This document shows, piece after piece, positions 53,703 through 62,850 of a stretch of DNA of 64,000 bases. The DNA lies in assembly GCA_041391665.1 (NCBI GenBank), contig JAWKNO010000002.1:2728001-2792000 (forward strand). Direction: 5' to 3'. The notes under the pieces are model-generated. The model saw nothing but the letters and a program-made list of their open reading frames with translations. It ran no database searches and was not told the origin of the DNA. The stretch comes from Bacteroidia bacterium. GTDB lineage: Bacteria > Bacteroidota > Bacteroidia > J057. Position 1 is the stretch's first letter; each line of letters starts with the position of its first letter. The position numbers and the translations under genes were made by a program.

Positions 53703-56700
53703 ATGACCCCCAAGAAGCATTTAATCTACATCGGATTGTTAATTCTGATAGCCGTTTTATGGATATCAGATGCTTTCGCACAAAGTGAAGCGGACAATCA
53801 TGAGCGGAAAATACTCCGGATAGAAGAGGGCCAATCTGAACATCAACTGCATTTTGACCTCAACCCATTTATCTATATTTTACCTGATTCTACCGGAAAC
53901 CTGACCTACGAGCAAATCAGCAGCCCTGAGTTTCAATCGCGGTTTGTTTATGGGCAAAATGAGCAACTGGACTTATACCATAAGGATATTCCCTGGTTTT
54001 GGATCAGGCTTACCATCGCTTCTGATTTTCCTCGTCCGCTGGGCTTAATGGTGGCATGGAATCTACCGGAAGTAAACCTTTACCAAAGGAAAGATAGTGG
54101 TGAAATTTCCATCGTCTCTTCCGGTGTGCTTACCTCCATTTTTGACAGGCCTTACTCCAACCAGTATGGCAGTTCGCCCTATCTCCCTTTAGAGGTCAGA
54201 CCCGACGAAACCCAAACGTATTATTTCCGGGTAAAACCCATGCGGTTTTTTAAACACAGCCGCCTCAATGGGGTTGACCGTACGCTGGTTGCCCCGGCTT
54301 TTGCCACTTTTATCGCTACCCGGGTGAAATTTCTGGATGCACTTTCTCTGGGAATTATTCTGGCTGTAGCCTTATACCAGCTTGCGATATTTTTGTATGG
54401 ATCAGAAGCGCTGTATCTGCGACTGAGCCTGCTGAGTTTTTCTTTTTTCCTCGTCTGGCTGCATTTTCGCGATTATGGGTTTGAAATTTTCTGGCCCGCA
54501 TTTCCTGCATTTAACTATATCCATCTGGAATATATTACCTCGCTGCTTCAGTTTTGGACTTTGATTGAATTTGGCCGCCGGTATATGAATATGGCTGCCC
54601 TTGTACCTGCCTGGGATCGTATCGCCAAATGGAGCTTATGGATATATATCGGCTACCGGACTTTGGAGTATATATTTTTGCTGGCAGACAGGGAAAATTA
54701 TTTTACGTATTTGTTACCTCTGGCGGGAATTGAGTTTCTGCTGATCTTATCCATGTTGCTCCCCGGGCTGGCTGCCCAGATAGCCGGAATGCGAAAAAAA
54801 TACCGCCCTTCAATCTCCTATTTTATTGCTACCCTTGCCCCGATGGTCATGACCTCTGTGCAGATCGTAATCAACCTGTCGAGCACAAATCTGGCCGGGC
54901 AAATTGACTTTTTACTCATAGGTATTGCGATTATGCAGCTGTTGCTCGCCGTCGGACTGGCAGAGCGGTTTAAGACACTGCAGGATGAAACCGTCAAAGC
55001 ACAAAAAGAAAAGCTGGAAATCGAAGAATCCCAGCGTAAAAACCAGGAAGAAATCAACGAACAACTGGTAAAAGCAGACAAGCTGAAAGACCAGTTTCTT
55101 GCCAATACTTCTCACGAACTTCGTACCCCGCTCAACGGTATTATCGGCCTTGCGGAGTCTTTGTATGACGGGGTGGCTGGTGTGCCCACGCCTACCATGA
55201 AGTCAAATCTGGCGATGATTATGGCTTCGGGAAAAAGGCTTGCCAACCTGGTCAATGATATCCTCGATTTTTCAAAACTCAAAAACCAGGATCTCGATCT
55301 TCGGATCAATGCAGTAGATCTGAATTCGCTGGTAGAGGTGGTCATGCAAATCAACCAACCCTCTCTGCAATTGAAGCCCGTGAAAATTATTAACGACATT
55401 CCGCGCAATCTGCCGGCAGTAAGTATAGATGAAAATCGAATTGAACAGGTTCTGCACAACCTGATCGGTAATGCCATAAAATTTACCGAACAGGGTACAA
55501 TTACCATTCGCGCATGGAAATCGGGGAATATGGTCGAAGTGAGTATCGCGGATACAGGAATCGGGTTTCCCAAAGACAAAGCTGACCATATCTTTTTGGA
55601 ATTTGAACAGGCAGACGGCTCCATTTCCCGGGCTTATGGCGGCACCGGGCTTGGGCTTTCCATTTCCAGGCAGATTGTCGAACTCCATGGCGGAAAAATC
55701 TGGGCAGAATCTGTATTTGGAGAAGGGGCTACATTTTATTTTACCCTGCCGGTCTCTCTTGAAAAACCCATGCCGGGAGCACAAATCAACCGGATGTCTT
55801 CCCTGTCGGAAGTAGCGCTGATTAAGGATGAAGAACCCAGTATCGTTCCACTCACCAACGTATATATCGATGAAGAAACCATCCAAATCCTGATTGTCGA
55901 TGACGAACCGATTAACCATCAGGTATTGAGAAACCACCTTTCTACCCGAAACTTCCATGTTGTTTCGGCGATGAATGGCGAGGAAGTGATGGAAATTCTC
56001 AAAACCGATCAGGTATTTGATCTCGTACTTCTCGATCTGATGATGCCTAAAATGTCTGGTTATGAAGTGTGTAAGCGAATCAGGGAAAAATTCCTTCCTT
56101 CAGAATTACCGGTCATTATGGTCACGGCCAAAAACCAGGTGCCCGATTTGGTTCACGCACTTTCTATGGGGGCGAATGATTATCTCGCAAAACCATTTTC
56201 CAAAGATGAATTTCTGGCAAGAGTCAACAACCAGCTCAATCTCAATAACATCTACCACGTAGCCCACCGGTTTATCCCATCAGAATTTTTGTATTCGCTG
56301 GGTTATGACTCGATTATGGACGTTCACTTAGGCGATCAGATTGCCAGGGAGATGAGCGTATTGTTTCTCGATATCAGGGACTATACCAGCCTTTCGGAGC
56401 AAATGACACCCGAAGAGACCTTCCGGTTTGTCAACGCCTATACTCAGCGGATGGGGCCGGTTATTCAGCGAAACCAGGGGTTTGTCAATCAGTATTACGG
56501 CGACGGAATCATGGCGCTGTTTCCCTATGGATCTGATCATGCGCTTCGCGCTATGATGGAGATGCAGGCGTTGCTGGATGAGTACAACCAGGTTCGGGCA
56601 ACCAAAGGCCGTGTGCCCATTCGGGTTGGCATGGGATTACATACGGGTACCCTGATTATGGGCATTATTGGCGATAAAAACCGCACAGAAGCCACAACGA

Positions 56701-57119
56701 TTGCCGATTCCGTCAATACCTCCTCGCGCATTGAAGGACTGACCAAATATTTTCAGACCAAAATCCTGTTTAGTGAAGCAAGTCTGAAGGGGTTGGTAAA
56801 TCCGGAAGAATTTGAATACCGCTTCCTGGGAAAAATTCAGGTGAAAGGAAAAGCCTCTGCAATAGGCATTTATGAGTGTTTTGGTGCTGATTCACCTGCG
56901 ATTCGGGAAAAGAAACGCCAGACAATTGCTCTGTTTCAGGAAGCATTGGCGGACTATTTAAATAAAGATTTTATCAACTCAATGAAAAAATTTCAGGCAG
57001 TTTTGGCTCAAAATCCTGAAGATGGGCCTGCCCGTGTATACCTTGAAAGGCTGGAAAGTTATCTGGCAGTTGGCGTTTCAGACGACTGGTCCGGCCATGT
57101 TACTATGACCGAAAAATAA
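53703..57119 (+). CDS. DISM sensor - histidine kinase - receiver - class III nucleotide cyclase hybrid
   Basis: About 1138 residues from MTPKKHLIYIGLLIL; a TTG 7 codons upstream is less likely. Order: signal, 7TMR-DISMED2-type periplasmic domain (about 45-185), seven TM helices (195-410), a coiled coil, HisKA (His471 in NTSHELRTPLNG), HATPase (GGTGLGLSISRQIVELHGG), receiver (Asp778 in LVLLDLMMPK), class III cyclase with metal Asp890 (FLDIRDYT) and Asp934 (YYGDGIMALF), and a C-terminal TPR-like helical segment. It couples outside carbohydrate-type sensing to phosphorelay and cyclic nucleotide synthesis in one chain. ATP versus GTP use cannot be decided. Confidence 0.88.
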   Translation: MTPKKHLIYIGLLILIAVLWISDAFAQSEADNHERKILRIEEGQSEHQLHFDLNPFIYILPDSTGNLTYEQISSPEFQSRFVYGQNEQLDLYHKDIPWFWIRLTIASDFPRPLGLMVAWNLPEVNLYQRKDSGEISIVSSGVLTSIFDRPYSNQYGSSPYLPLEVRPDETQTYYFRVKPMRFFKHSRLNGVDRTLVAPAFATFIATRVKFLDALSLGIILAVALYQLAIFLYGSEALYLRLSLLSFSFFLVWLHFRDYGFEIFWPAFPAFNYIHLEYITSLLQFWTLIEFGRRYMNMAALVPAWDRIAKWSLWIYIGYRTLEYIFLLADRENYFTYLLPLAGIEFLLILSMLLPGLAAQIAGMRKKYRPSISYFIATLAPMVMTSVQIVINLSSTNLAGQIDFLLIGIAIMQLLLAVGLAERFKTLQDETVKAQKEKLEIEESQRKNQEEINEQLVKADKLKDQFLANTSHELRTPLNGIIGLAESLYDGVAGVPTPTMKSNLAMIMASGKRLANLVNDILDFSKLKNQDLDLRINAVDLNSLVEVVMQINQPSLQLKPVKIINDIPRNLPAVSIDENRIEQVLHNLIGNAIKFTEQGTITIRAWKSGNMVEVSIADTGIGFPKDKADHIFLEFEQADGSISRAYGGTGLGLSISRQIVELHGGKIWAESVFGEGATFYFTLPVSLEKPMPGAQINRMSSLSEVALIKDEEPSIVPLTNVYIDEETIQILIVDDEPINHQVLRNHLSTRNFHVVSAMNGEEVMEILKTDQVFDLVLLDLMMPKMSGYEVCKRIREKFLPSELPVIMVTAKNQVPDLVHALSMGANDYLAKPFSKDEFLARVNNQLNLNNIYHVAHRFIPSEFLYSLGYDSIMDVHLGDQIAREMSVLFLDIRDYTSLSEQMTPEETFRFVNAYTQRMGPVIQRNQGFVNQYYGDGIMALFPYGSDHALRAMMEMQALLDEYNQVRATKGRVPIRVGMGLHTGTLIMGIIGDKNRTEATTIADSVNTSSRIEGLTKYFQTKILFSEASLKGLVNPEEFEYRFLGKIQVKGKASAIGIYECFGADSPAIREKKRQTIALFQEALADYLNKDFINSMKKFQAVLAQNPEDGPARVYLERLESYLAVGVSDDWSGHVTMTEK

Positions 57120-57142
57120 ACTATTACTAATCCCCAGGCATT

Positions 57143-58912
57143 ATGAAAAAGTCAGTTGTCATTATCGGTGGAGGTGTTGCAGGAATGAGTGCCGCACACG
57201 AGCTGATAGAAAGAGATTTTGACGTAACCGTCTATGAGCGCCAACCTTACTATGTAGGTGGAAAAGCCCGAAGTGTAGATGTCCCCAATTCTGCCGCTCC
57301 CGGATTTCAACCTTTGCCCGGAGAGCACGGCTTCCGGTTTTTTCCGGGTTTTTACCGGCATATCACCAATACGATGAGTCGCATTCCTCTCAAAGATCAG
57401 CCGGGGAAATACGTCGTTGATAATCTGATTACCTGCGAAAAATCTATTCAGGCACAGGAAGGGCATAAACCTGTGGTTGTACCTGCACACGCACCGCACA
57501 ACCTGTCTCAATTAAAAACTTCGCTCAAAGCCTATGTGGGCACCCATGATCAGTTGTCGCCTGCCGAGCAGGAACTTATGTTCAATAAAATCTGGCAAAT
57601 CTGTACCAGTTGTTACGAGCGGAGGATGAGCGAATACGAGCGAATTTCCTGGTGGGAGTTTACCGAAGCGGAAGGGAAAAGTAATGCGTATCAGCAATTG
57701 TTTGTGATCGGACTTACGCGCACACTTGTAGCGGCGCAGGCGACGGAGATCAGCGCCAAAACTGCCGGTGATATTCTGGTGCAATTATTCCAGTTGCTGA
57801 CCAGCCAAAAAGGCCATACAGATCAACTGCTCAATGGGCCAACCAACGAAGCATGGTTATTTCCCTGGCGGGACTATCTCCTTTCACAACATGTAAAATA
57901 CAACCACGGGTATCTGGCTACCTCCATTGATTTTGATAAAAAGGCTAAAAAAATCACGGGTGTAAACCTGGTCAATGAGGCGGGAGAAGAGGTCAAAGCT
58001 ACAGCAGATTATTATTTATTTGCCGTGCCGGTAGAGCGAATGTACCCGCTGGTCAAGGATAATGCAGATTTGCTGGAAGCTGCGCCATTGATCCGGGAGC
58101 TGGGGATGCTGGCTCAATCTACCCGCTGGATGACCGGGCTGCAATACTACCTCAGCGAAAAAATTCCTATGCTGGACAATACCCCCGGGCATGTCATTTA
58201 CTTTGATACACCCTGGGCGATTACCAGTGTTTCCCAGTTGCAGTTCTGGAAGCATTTTCATATTGAAAAACATGGAAATGGGAAAGTACAAAGTATCCTT
58301 TCTGTAGATATATCTGACTGGGATACGCCGGGGCAACTCTATAAAATCCCTGCAAAAGACTGTACCAGAACCCAGATCATGGAGGAAGTCTGGTATCAGT
58401 TGGAATTGTCGCTGAATGTGGGCGGGGAAACCATTCTCAAACCCCGCGCCGAAATTTTGGTCGAATGGTATCTGGATCGCGATATTGAAGAGAAACCCCG
58501 CAAACATCCCGAAAAAGGGAAACCTGGTTTTATCACTATTGACGAAGAACCCCTGCTTGTCAACCGGATCAACACCTGGGGGATGCGCCCATCGGCCAGG
58601 TCAGGGATAGAAAACTTCTATCTCGCCGGTGATTACGTCCAGTGTTTTACAGACTGCGCCACGATGGAGGGTGCAAATGAAACCGCAAGAAGGGCCGTGA
58701 ACGGTATTCTGCTTCACAGCAAGTCAAAGTTTGCGCCCTGTGAGATCTGGAATCTTCACGAAACTGCCCATACGAAACTCCTTCGCAACCTTGACCGCAA
58801 GCGCTACTTTAAGGGTGAACCCTGGAAAAATCAGACACCCTGGCTGTACAAGTTGCTGAGTTTGGTTTTTGTTTTTCTGGAGCGGGTGCTTAATGTCCGG
58901 GGGAAAGATTAA
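57143..58912 (+). CDS. FAD-dependent amine oxidase/phytoene desaturase-like protein (HpnE-like)
   Basis: A 589-residue flavoprotein with the dinucleotide motif VVIIGGGVAGMSAAHELIER, substrate-entry region GEHGFRFFPGFYRHITNTM and the C-terminal FAD motif NFYLAGDYVQCFTDCATMEGANETARRAV. GEHGFRFFPGFYRH is shared with hydroxysqualene dehydroxylase (HpnE) and related large desaturases. Isoprenoid or carotenoid oxidation is plausible but not shown. A final hydrophobic helix (LLSLVFVFLERVL) suggests membrane association. Confidence 0.78.
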   Translation: MKKSVVIIGGGVAGMSAAHELIERDFDVTVYERQPYYVGGKARSVDVPNSAAPGFQPLPGEHGFRFFPGFYRHITNTMSRIPLKDQPGKYVVDNLITCEKSIQAQEGHKPVVVPAHAPHNLSQLKTSLKAYVGTHDQLSPAEQELMFNKIWQICTSCYERRMSEYERISWWEFTEAEGKSNAYQQLFVIGLTRTLVAAQATEISAKTAGDILVQLFQLLTSQKGHTDQLLNGPTNEAWLFPWRDYLLSQHVKYNHGYLATSIDFDKKAKKITGVNLVNEAGEEVKATADYYLFAVPVERMYPLVKDNADLLEAAPLIRELGMLAQSTRWMTGLQYYLSEKIPMLDNTPGHVIYFDTPWAITSVSQLQFWKHFHIEKHGNGKVQSILSVDISDWDTPGQLYKIPAKDCTRTQIMEEVWYQLELSLNVGGETILKPRAEILVEWYLDRDIEEKPRKHPEKGKPGFITIDEEPLLVNRINTWGMRPSARSGIENFYLAGDYVQCFTDCATMEGANETARRAVNGILLHSKSKFAPCEIWNLHETAHTKLLRNLDRKRYFKGEPWKNQTPWLYKLLSLVFVFLERVLNVRGKD

Positions 58913-58921
58913 ACCGTTGAA

Positions 58922-59869
58922 TTACAGCTTCTCCCGTTTGCGAAACGGTCCGGAAACGAGGGCTTTGATAAAGTTCCACAAAGCTTTGAGCGGCGCGATG
59001 ATCCAGTGATGAACATGGCCATATAGTCCTGTTTTATCGTGGAGGTCGGGGTAAACCGGTGCATCCACTTTATGCCAGCTGAGGATAAACGACGCCTTAA
59101 GCCATTGGGCGCACTGTGCGTAGAGTTTTCCCAGTTTGGGCAGAATGATCAGATCGTCGAGAAAATCTACGGCTATTTCCTGCAGTGAATGGCCTTCGTG
59201 ACGGATGTGTTTCATGTCTTCATGGCTGAGCGGGTAGTGTTGTGGGTAAAAATCTGCCATGTGAACCAGCACATTCACCGAGGGTAGCCGGGGGTTGGCG
59301 AGAATCTGCCCCAGTCTGCCCATACCTTCCCGTGTGTTTTCGACCATGGCCTGAGCAAACAGCACCCGGTAAAGCACTTCATTGAGAAATAGTTTCTCTG
59401 CCAGTTTTTCTCTTTTTGCCAGCTCAATATGGTTGTGATAACCGTGTACGATGGAGCAGTTATGCGCGCGATACCAGGTGATTCCACTGGGATTTTTTAT
59501 ATACTCCAGCCACATTTCAACATTTGGTGGCAACTCATTTGCCTCGATCCCCGCTTCGTGAATGGCTCTGGCCAGTTCTGCGTTGTAGATAAAGTCCAGA
59601 TTCACCGCCCGCCACCAGGGGCTGCCGGGCCTTGTCGGGTGATTTTCCGGGTTGAGAACCCCACGTTTGATTTCCCAACGGAGGAAAGCCAACTCAGAAG
59701 TACCCAGGCCATGCTGGTCGCCTTTTTCGTCAATTTTGTAGCCGTAAGCGTGGTAAAAGTCTTCCCGTAATCTATACCGGTCTTCCGGACTATCGCTTAC
59801 TGCCAGAACCTTTGCTTTGATGGATGCTTCCAGTTCTTTCAGTGTTTCAGAGGTTTGAGTCTCAGACAT
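58922..59869 (-). CDS. Conserved protein, function unknown
   Basis: A 315-residue protein without signal peptide. It is rich in Trp, His and Tyr (PGSPWWRAVNLDFIYNAELA, NCSIVHGYHNHIELAKREK, HKVDAPVYPDLHDKTGLYGH), mostly alpha-helical, and ends with a basic hydrophobic tail (ALWNFIKALVSGPFRKREKL) that could contact the membrane. It sits convergent with the FAD enzyme and divergent from the cupin gene, so it may belong to the same process. No family recognised. Confidence 0.7.
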   Translation of the reverse strand: MSETQTSETLKELEASIKAKVLAVSDSPEDRYRLREDFYHAYGYKIDEKGDQHGLGTSELAFLRWEIKRGVLNPENHPTRPGSPWWRAVNLDFIYNAELARAIHEAGIEANELPPNVEMWLEYIKNPSGITWYRAHNCSIVHGYHNHIELAKREKLAEKLFLNEVLYRVLFAQAMVENTREGMGRLGQILANPRLPSVNVLVHMADFYPQHYPLSHEDMKHIRHEGHSLQEIAVDFLDDLIILPKLGKLYAQCAQWLKASFILSWHKVDAPVYPDLHDKTGLYGHVHHWIIAPLKALWNFIKALVSGPFRKREKL

Positions 59870-59952
59870 AGGGGGATAATTATTAAGGAAAATATTTGAG
59901 CAAATGGTAATAAATTCGGAAATTAAACCAAAATAACCCTAAATCTGGCAAT

Positions 59953-60519
59953 ATGCAAACCCTGGAATATCTGGATTACAGTCCCACTTTTGGCATAAAG
60001 ATGCGGATTCTCCGCCCTGACTTCACTCATCGCAAGGATTTGGGGATTGAATATACCATTGCAGCCGGCGTAAAAGGGCCATTGGAGCACTACCACCCCA
60101 CGCTGACCGAAACCTTTGAAGTTTTGTCAGGGCAGTTGGAGATCAAGGTGGACGGTAAGTGGCAGGGATTGGTTCCCGGCAGACAACTGGCGGTAAAACC
60201 CTTTCACAAACACACCTTTCGCAACAGCAGCAGTGAGGATGTCGTGATCATGACCTGGATCGAGCCGCACGGCGGGTTTGCCGATTTTTTCACCGATCTG
60301 TGGTATCTGGTTCGCACAGGGCAATACCGGTCTCAGTGGAGTCTGAAATTTATCGCCCAATACGCACTTTTGGAGAAAAAACACCAAAAAGACTTTTTGA
60401 GTGTGCAGCCATTTCGTTTTGCGTTGCGCTTCTACGCGGCGGTGGTGAGCCTGTTTGGCTTCCGTCTGCCCAAATTTCCCACCCCCGAAGAAGTGGAAAA
60501 AGCACAGCGAGCAGGGTAG
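59953..60519 (+). CDS. Cupin-domain protein
   Basis: A 188-residue protein with a single cupin barrel (about 25-105). Motif 1 is LEHYHPTLTETFEVLSGQLEI, with the His/His/Glu metal ligands, and motif 2 is VKPFHKHTFRNSS. The last 80 residues are helical and partly hydrophobic (FRFALRFYAAVVSLFGFRLP). Enzymatic role unknown. Its stop codon abuts a GC-rich module-B repeat at 60526. Confidence 0.78.
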   Translation: MQTLEYLDYSPTFGIKMRILRPDFTHRKDLGIEYTIAAGVKGPLEHYHPTLTETFEVLSGQLEIKVDGKWQGLVPGRQLAVKPFHKHTFRNSSSEDVVIMTWIEPHGGFADFFTDLWYLVRTGQYRSQWSLKFIAQYALLEKKHQKDFLSVQPFRFALRFYAAVVSLFGFRLPKFPTPEEVEKAQRAG

Positions 60520-60525
60520 GGAATT

Positions 60526-60577
60526 CCGGTGGCTTCGAGAGCCTCAGCCACCGGAGATGTATGGCCTCAGCCACCGG
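60526..60577. repeat. GC-rich repeat, module B variant
   Basis: CCGGTGGCTTCGAGAG ... CAGCCACCGG (60526-60554), followed by another ATGGCCTCAGCCACCGG unit. Both arms changed together (GGTGGC/GCCACC instead of GGTGGG/CCCACC), a compensatory change that keeps the stem. Confidence 0.75.
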
Positions 60578-60609
60578 ATAGAGGAAACCACCGGAATGTA
60601 CTGTTTAAG

Positions 60610-60683
60610 TCGAGGTGAGAGGATTCGAACCTCCGGCCTCTTCGTCCCGAACGAAGCGCGCTACCGGGCTGCGCTACACCTCG
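60610..60683 (-). tRNA. tRNA-Pro (anticodon CGG)
   Basis: Read on the minus strand: acceptor CGAGGTG / CACCTCG, D-arm GCAGCCCGGTAGC, anticodon arm CTTCG-TTCGGGA-CGAAG giving CGG, T-arm with TTCGAAT, and discriminator A; CCA is not encoded. The cloverleaf is complete. It decodes CCG. Confidence 0.96.
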
Positions 60684-60787
60684 ATTGTTATGTCTGCGAA
60701 GCGCGCTACTCTGCCTAAGCAGACGCTACACCTCGATTGTTATGTCTGCGAAGCGCGCTACTCTGCCTAAGCAGACGCTACACCTCG
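60684..60787 (-). repeat. Two tandem 52-bp repeats derived from the tRNA 5' half
   Basis: Directly upstream of the tRNA (minus-strand sense) a 52-bp unit occurs twice. Each unit repeats the tRNA 5' end (CGAGGTGTAGC) and the segment GTAGCGCGCTTCG (D-stem 3' side plus anticodon 5' side), separated by the dispersed palindrome TCTGCTTAGGCAGA, and closes with a GTCTGC/GCAGAC inverted repeat. None can fold into a full tRNA. Confidence 0.85.
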
Positions 60788-61282
60788 ATTTGCTCTTCAA
60801 ATAAAAGTATTCTACTGAAAATTTCAAAAGAGGTTTCGAGCTTTGAATGCCAGAATGACAATTTCATAAAAAGTTACGCTCCCATGTGTCCCGTAGATGT
60901 GATACTTTAAAGATCGGCCCCTCCATCCCGAACGAAACGCGTTTTGAGCCTAAACACTCAAAAGGGATAAATACCTCAGAAAAGGATATATCTTTCCAGA
61001 TTTTTGTTTACCAGTTTCTCTAAATTGCCTATATTGCATACGGTGGAAAGTTACAGCGAGGGAAACATTTCGGGTGTAGTTATTATTGGCAGTGACTTGG
61101 TTGCATGCAGGGAGAAGGGGGTAGCTTATGGAGCAGCTACTGGCAGTGAAGGAGCGGGTGATACGGTTGTTGGAAGGGAAGTAGGGGGAGGGGATGATAT
61201 AATGAAAGGATGTATTTACGAATGGTTGATATAACGAAAGGTTGTATTTCAAATTAAGTACATGAAGGAGTAACAATACAAT
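60788..61282. other. Gene-free stretch at the border of the A+T-rich cluster
   Basis: No convincing gene on either strand. A 23-bp direct repeat with two mismatches (TGATATAATGAAAGGATG type) lies at 61195-61217 and 61227-61249. A good Shine-Dalgarno-like GAAGGAG (61263-61269) precedes the micro-ORF at 61283. Confidence 0.45.
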
Positions 61283-61360
61283 ATGAAAACCTACACAAAG
61301 ATTACCCAGGATCGGGTAAGGGCAATTCTCAAGGACTTTCTTACGGGTTTGAAGAATTAA
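61283..61360 (+). CDS. Possible 25-residue leader peptide
   Basis: MKTYTKITQDRVRAILKDF followed by LTGLKN and a stop, 12 bp before the next gene. It is short, and could be a translated leader or the remnant of a longer DNA-binding protein. Weakly supported. Confidence 0.3.
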   Translation: MKTYTKITQDRVRAILKDFLTGLKN

Positions 61361-61372
61361 AGTCGGAATAAA

Positions 61373-62080
61373 ATGTCAAAAAAAAGAATTCCATTAGAAA
61401 TATTAAAAATTGTGGAGCCACTAGTTAAGCCGCACAAAGACCAATTGGATTTTTTCACATCCGAGGAATGGATTTACGAAATATATGATAAGGATGAACC
61501 AAGGCACCTGTATTTTAAAATTCAATATGGTAATAACGATAGTTTTGTTATAGAAAGTTCTCCTAGGCCGTTTTCTTCCAAACCTGTCAAATATTCAGTT
61601 AAAAATGGGGAAATTGGAAGCAAGCTAGAAAATTGGCTTGGAATATTTAAAGGATACCAAAAGATAGAAAGTGTTTTTGATGATGAGATATTAATGGGGT
61701 ATTATGAGGAGCTAATTAATGTAAATAATTTTAATGAAAATGACCCAAGGGGAAATGAATTATTTACACTTGAAGAACAACTACGTTATGATGGAGCTCT
61801 TGATCAATTAGCTGAATTTATTAATAATGAGAAGGTAGAACAAAATAAGGAAGAAGCAGATAAAATTATTGAGGAAGTAAATAATTTAAAGCTCATCCTG
61901 CCCAAAAGAAAAATAAGAGATTTTAAGAAAGGCATAATTAAAATTTATGCAATGATGCGAAAATTCAGCACATCTACAGTGAAAGATTTTATCTCAACTG
62001 GAAAAACAGAGGCTTACAAAATGATTGCTAAGGAAGGTATTACTTTTGGAGTTGAGTTTTTTAGTGGATTTCTCAACTAA
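61373..62080 (+). CDS. Protein of unknown function in an A+T-rich cluster
   Basis: A 235-residue soluble, mostly helical protein (MSKKRIPLEILKIVEPLVK). The middle is acidic (NEKVEQNKEEADKIIEEVNN), and the end (FKKGIIKIYAMMRKF ... EGITFGVEFFSGFLN) is moderately hydrophobic and could contact a membrane. Codon use is much more A+T-rich than in genes before 60 kb, suggesting acquisition. First gene of a probable three-gene operon; no family recognised. Confidence 0.65.
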   Translation: MSKKRIPLEILKIVEPLVKPHKDQLDFFTSEEWIYEIYDKDEPRHLYFKIQYGNNDSFVIESSPRPFSSKPVKYSVKNGEIGSKLENWLGIFKGYQKIESVFDDEILMGYYEELINVNNFNENDPRGNELFTLEEQLRYDGALDQLAEFINNEKVEQNKEEADKIIEEVNNLKLILPKRKIRDFKKGIIKIYAMMRKFSTSTVKDFISTGKTEAYKMIAKEGITFGVEFFSGFLN

Positions 62081-62115
62081 TATAATAATTATACTTCCCA
62101 TAGAAGATCTGGAAT

Positions 62116-62850
62116 ATGAATAAAACAGCTATTACTCCTTTGATTACTGATATAAAAAAACTCCCTATTGGACCGTATTTGGCGACATCAGGCTTTGAAA
62201 GGCTAATTGTAAAAAATGGAATGGGGCCCATGTGGAACCTCTTTTATGACACTGTGAAAAAAGACCACCGGGTATTTATTTTAGGCTATGATTTTAAACC
62301 AGGTGTTTGTAAGAATACCCTTATTCTCATAATTAACGAACTTTTTGATTCTGATAAAGAAATATTAAATAAAATTTTATTTCATGTTTTCCATGGCTAC
62401 ATAGAATGGAATTATAATGAAATTGATTTGAGTGACCTTTTTGAAGATTTAGTTCTAATTGATTTCCCAGATAAGTGGTTAAAAGAGCTAAAGATTAAAT
62501 ATTTAAACAAAAATCAAATTATTTTAAAGAATATAGAATTGAATGGGGAAGATGAAGGTAGGGTTAACGAGGATCTGAAATTAACCGAAACAGAGATTTT
62601 TGCGGCGAATAAATCAGTATGGAGGAAATTGATTGAAAAGGCTAAACTGAAAGATGCAATGAAAGAGATAATTGAGTATGCTGAATCAGTAAAAGATGTG
62701 AAACTCAGAGATGAATTGATATTGCAATCAGCTATGTTAACTCACATCGAGAATAAGTCTAGAGAAGGAACAATTGATCTTGAAACTGAAAGTATGGAAT
62801 TAAGAAAAATTAATAAAGCTATTTTAGAAGTAATTAATAACCTAGAATAA
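62116..62850 (+). CDS. Protein with C-terminal EAD11-like effector-associated domain
   Basis: A 244-residue protein. Residues 1 to about 165 are an unrecognised alpha/beta domain (FILGYDFKPGVCKNTL, LVLIDFPDKWLKELK). The last 75 residues match the EAD11-type helical adaptor: WRKLIEKAKLKDAMKEIIE, LRDELILQSAMLTHIE, GTIDLETESMELRKINKAI. Such death-domain-like modules connect sensors to effectors in bacterial conflict systems. The match is by recognition of the pattern, not by search. The stop overlaps the next start (TAATG). Confidence 0.6.
   Translation: MNKTAITPLITDIKKLPIGPYLATSGFERLIVKNGMGPMWNLFYDTVKKDHRVFILGYDFKPGVCKNTLILIINELFDSDKEILNKILFHVFHGYIEWNYNEIDLSDLFEDLVLIDFPDKWLKELKIKYLNKNQIILKNIELNGEDEGRVNEDLKLTETEIFAANKSVWRKLIEKAKLKDAMKEIIEYAESVKDVKLRDELILQSAMLTHIENKSREGTIDLETESMELRKINKAILEVINNLE

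Noticed and set aside
60684..60787. 52-bp tandem units as extra tRNA genes or CRISPR repeats
   Set aside because: They lack the anticodon loop and 3' half of a tRNA, and there are no spacers.
61004..61234. 76-codon plus-strand frame
   Set aside because: It includes a direct repeat and a purine-rich run; it resembles chance reading of non-coding DNA.
60950..61276. 108-codon minus-strand frame
   Set aside because: No recognisable domain, signal or ribosome binding site, and low-complexity composition; the opposite strand has an equally poor frame.
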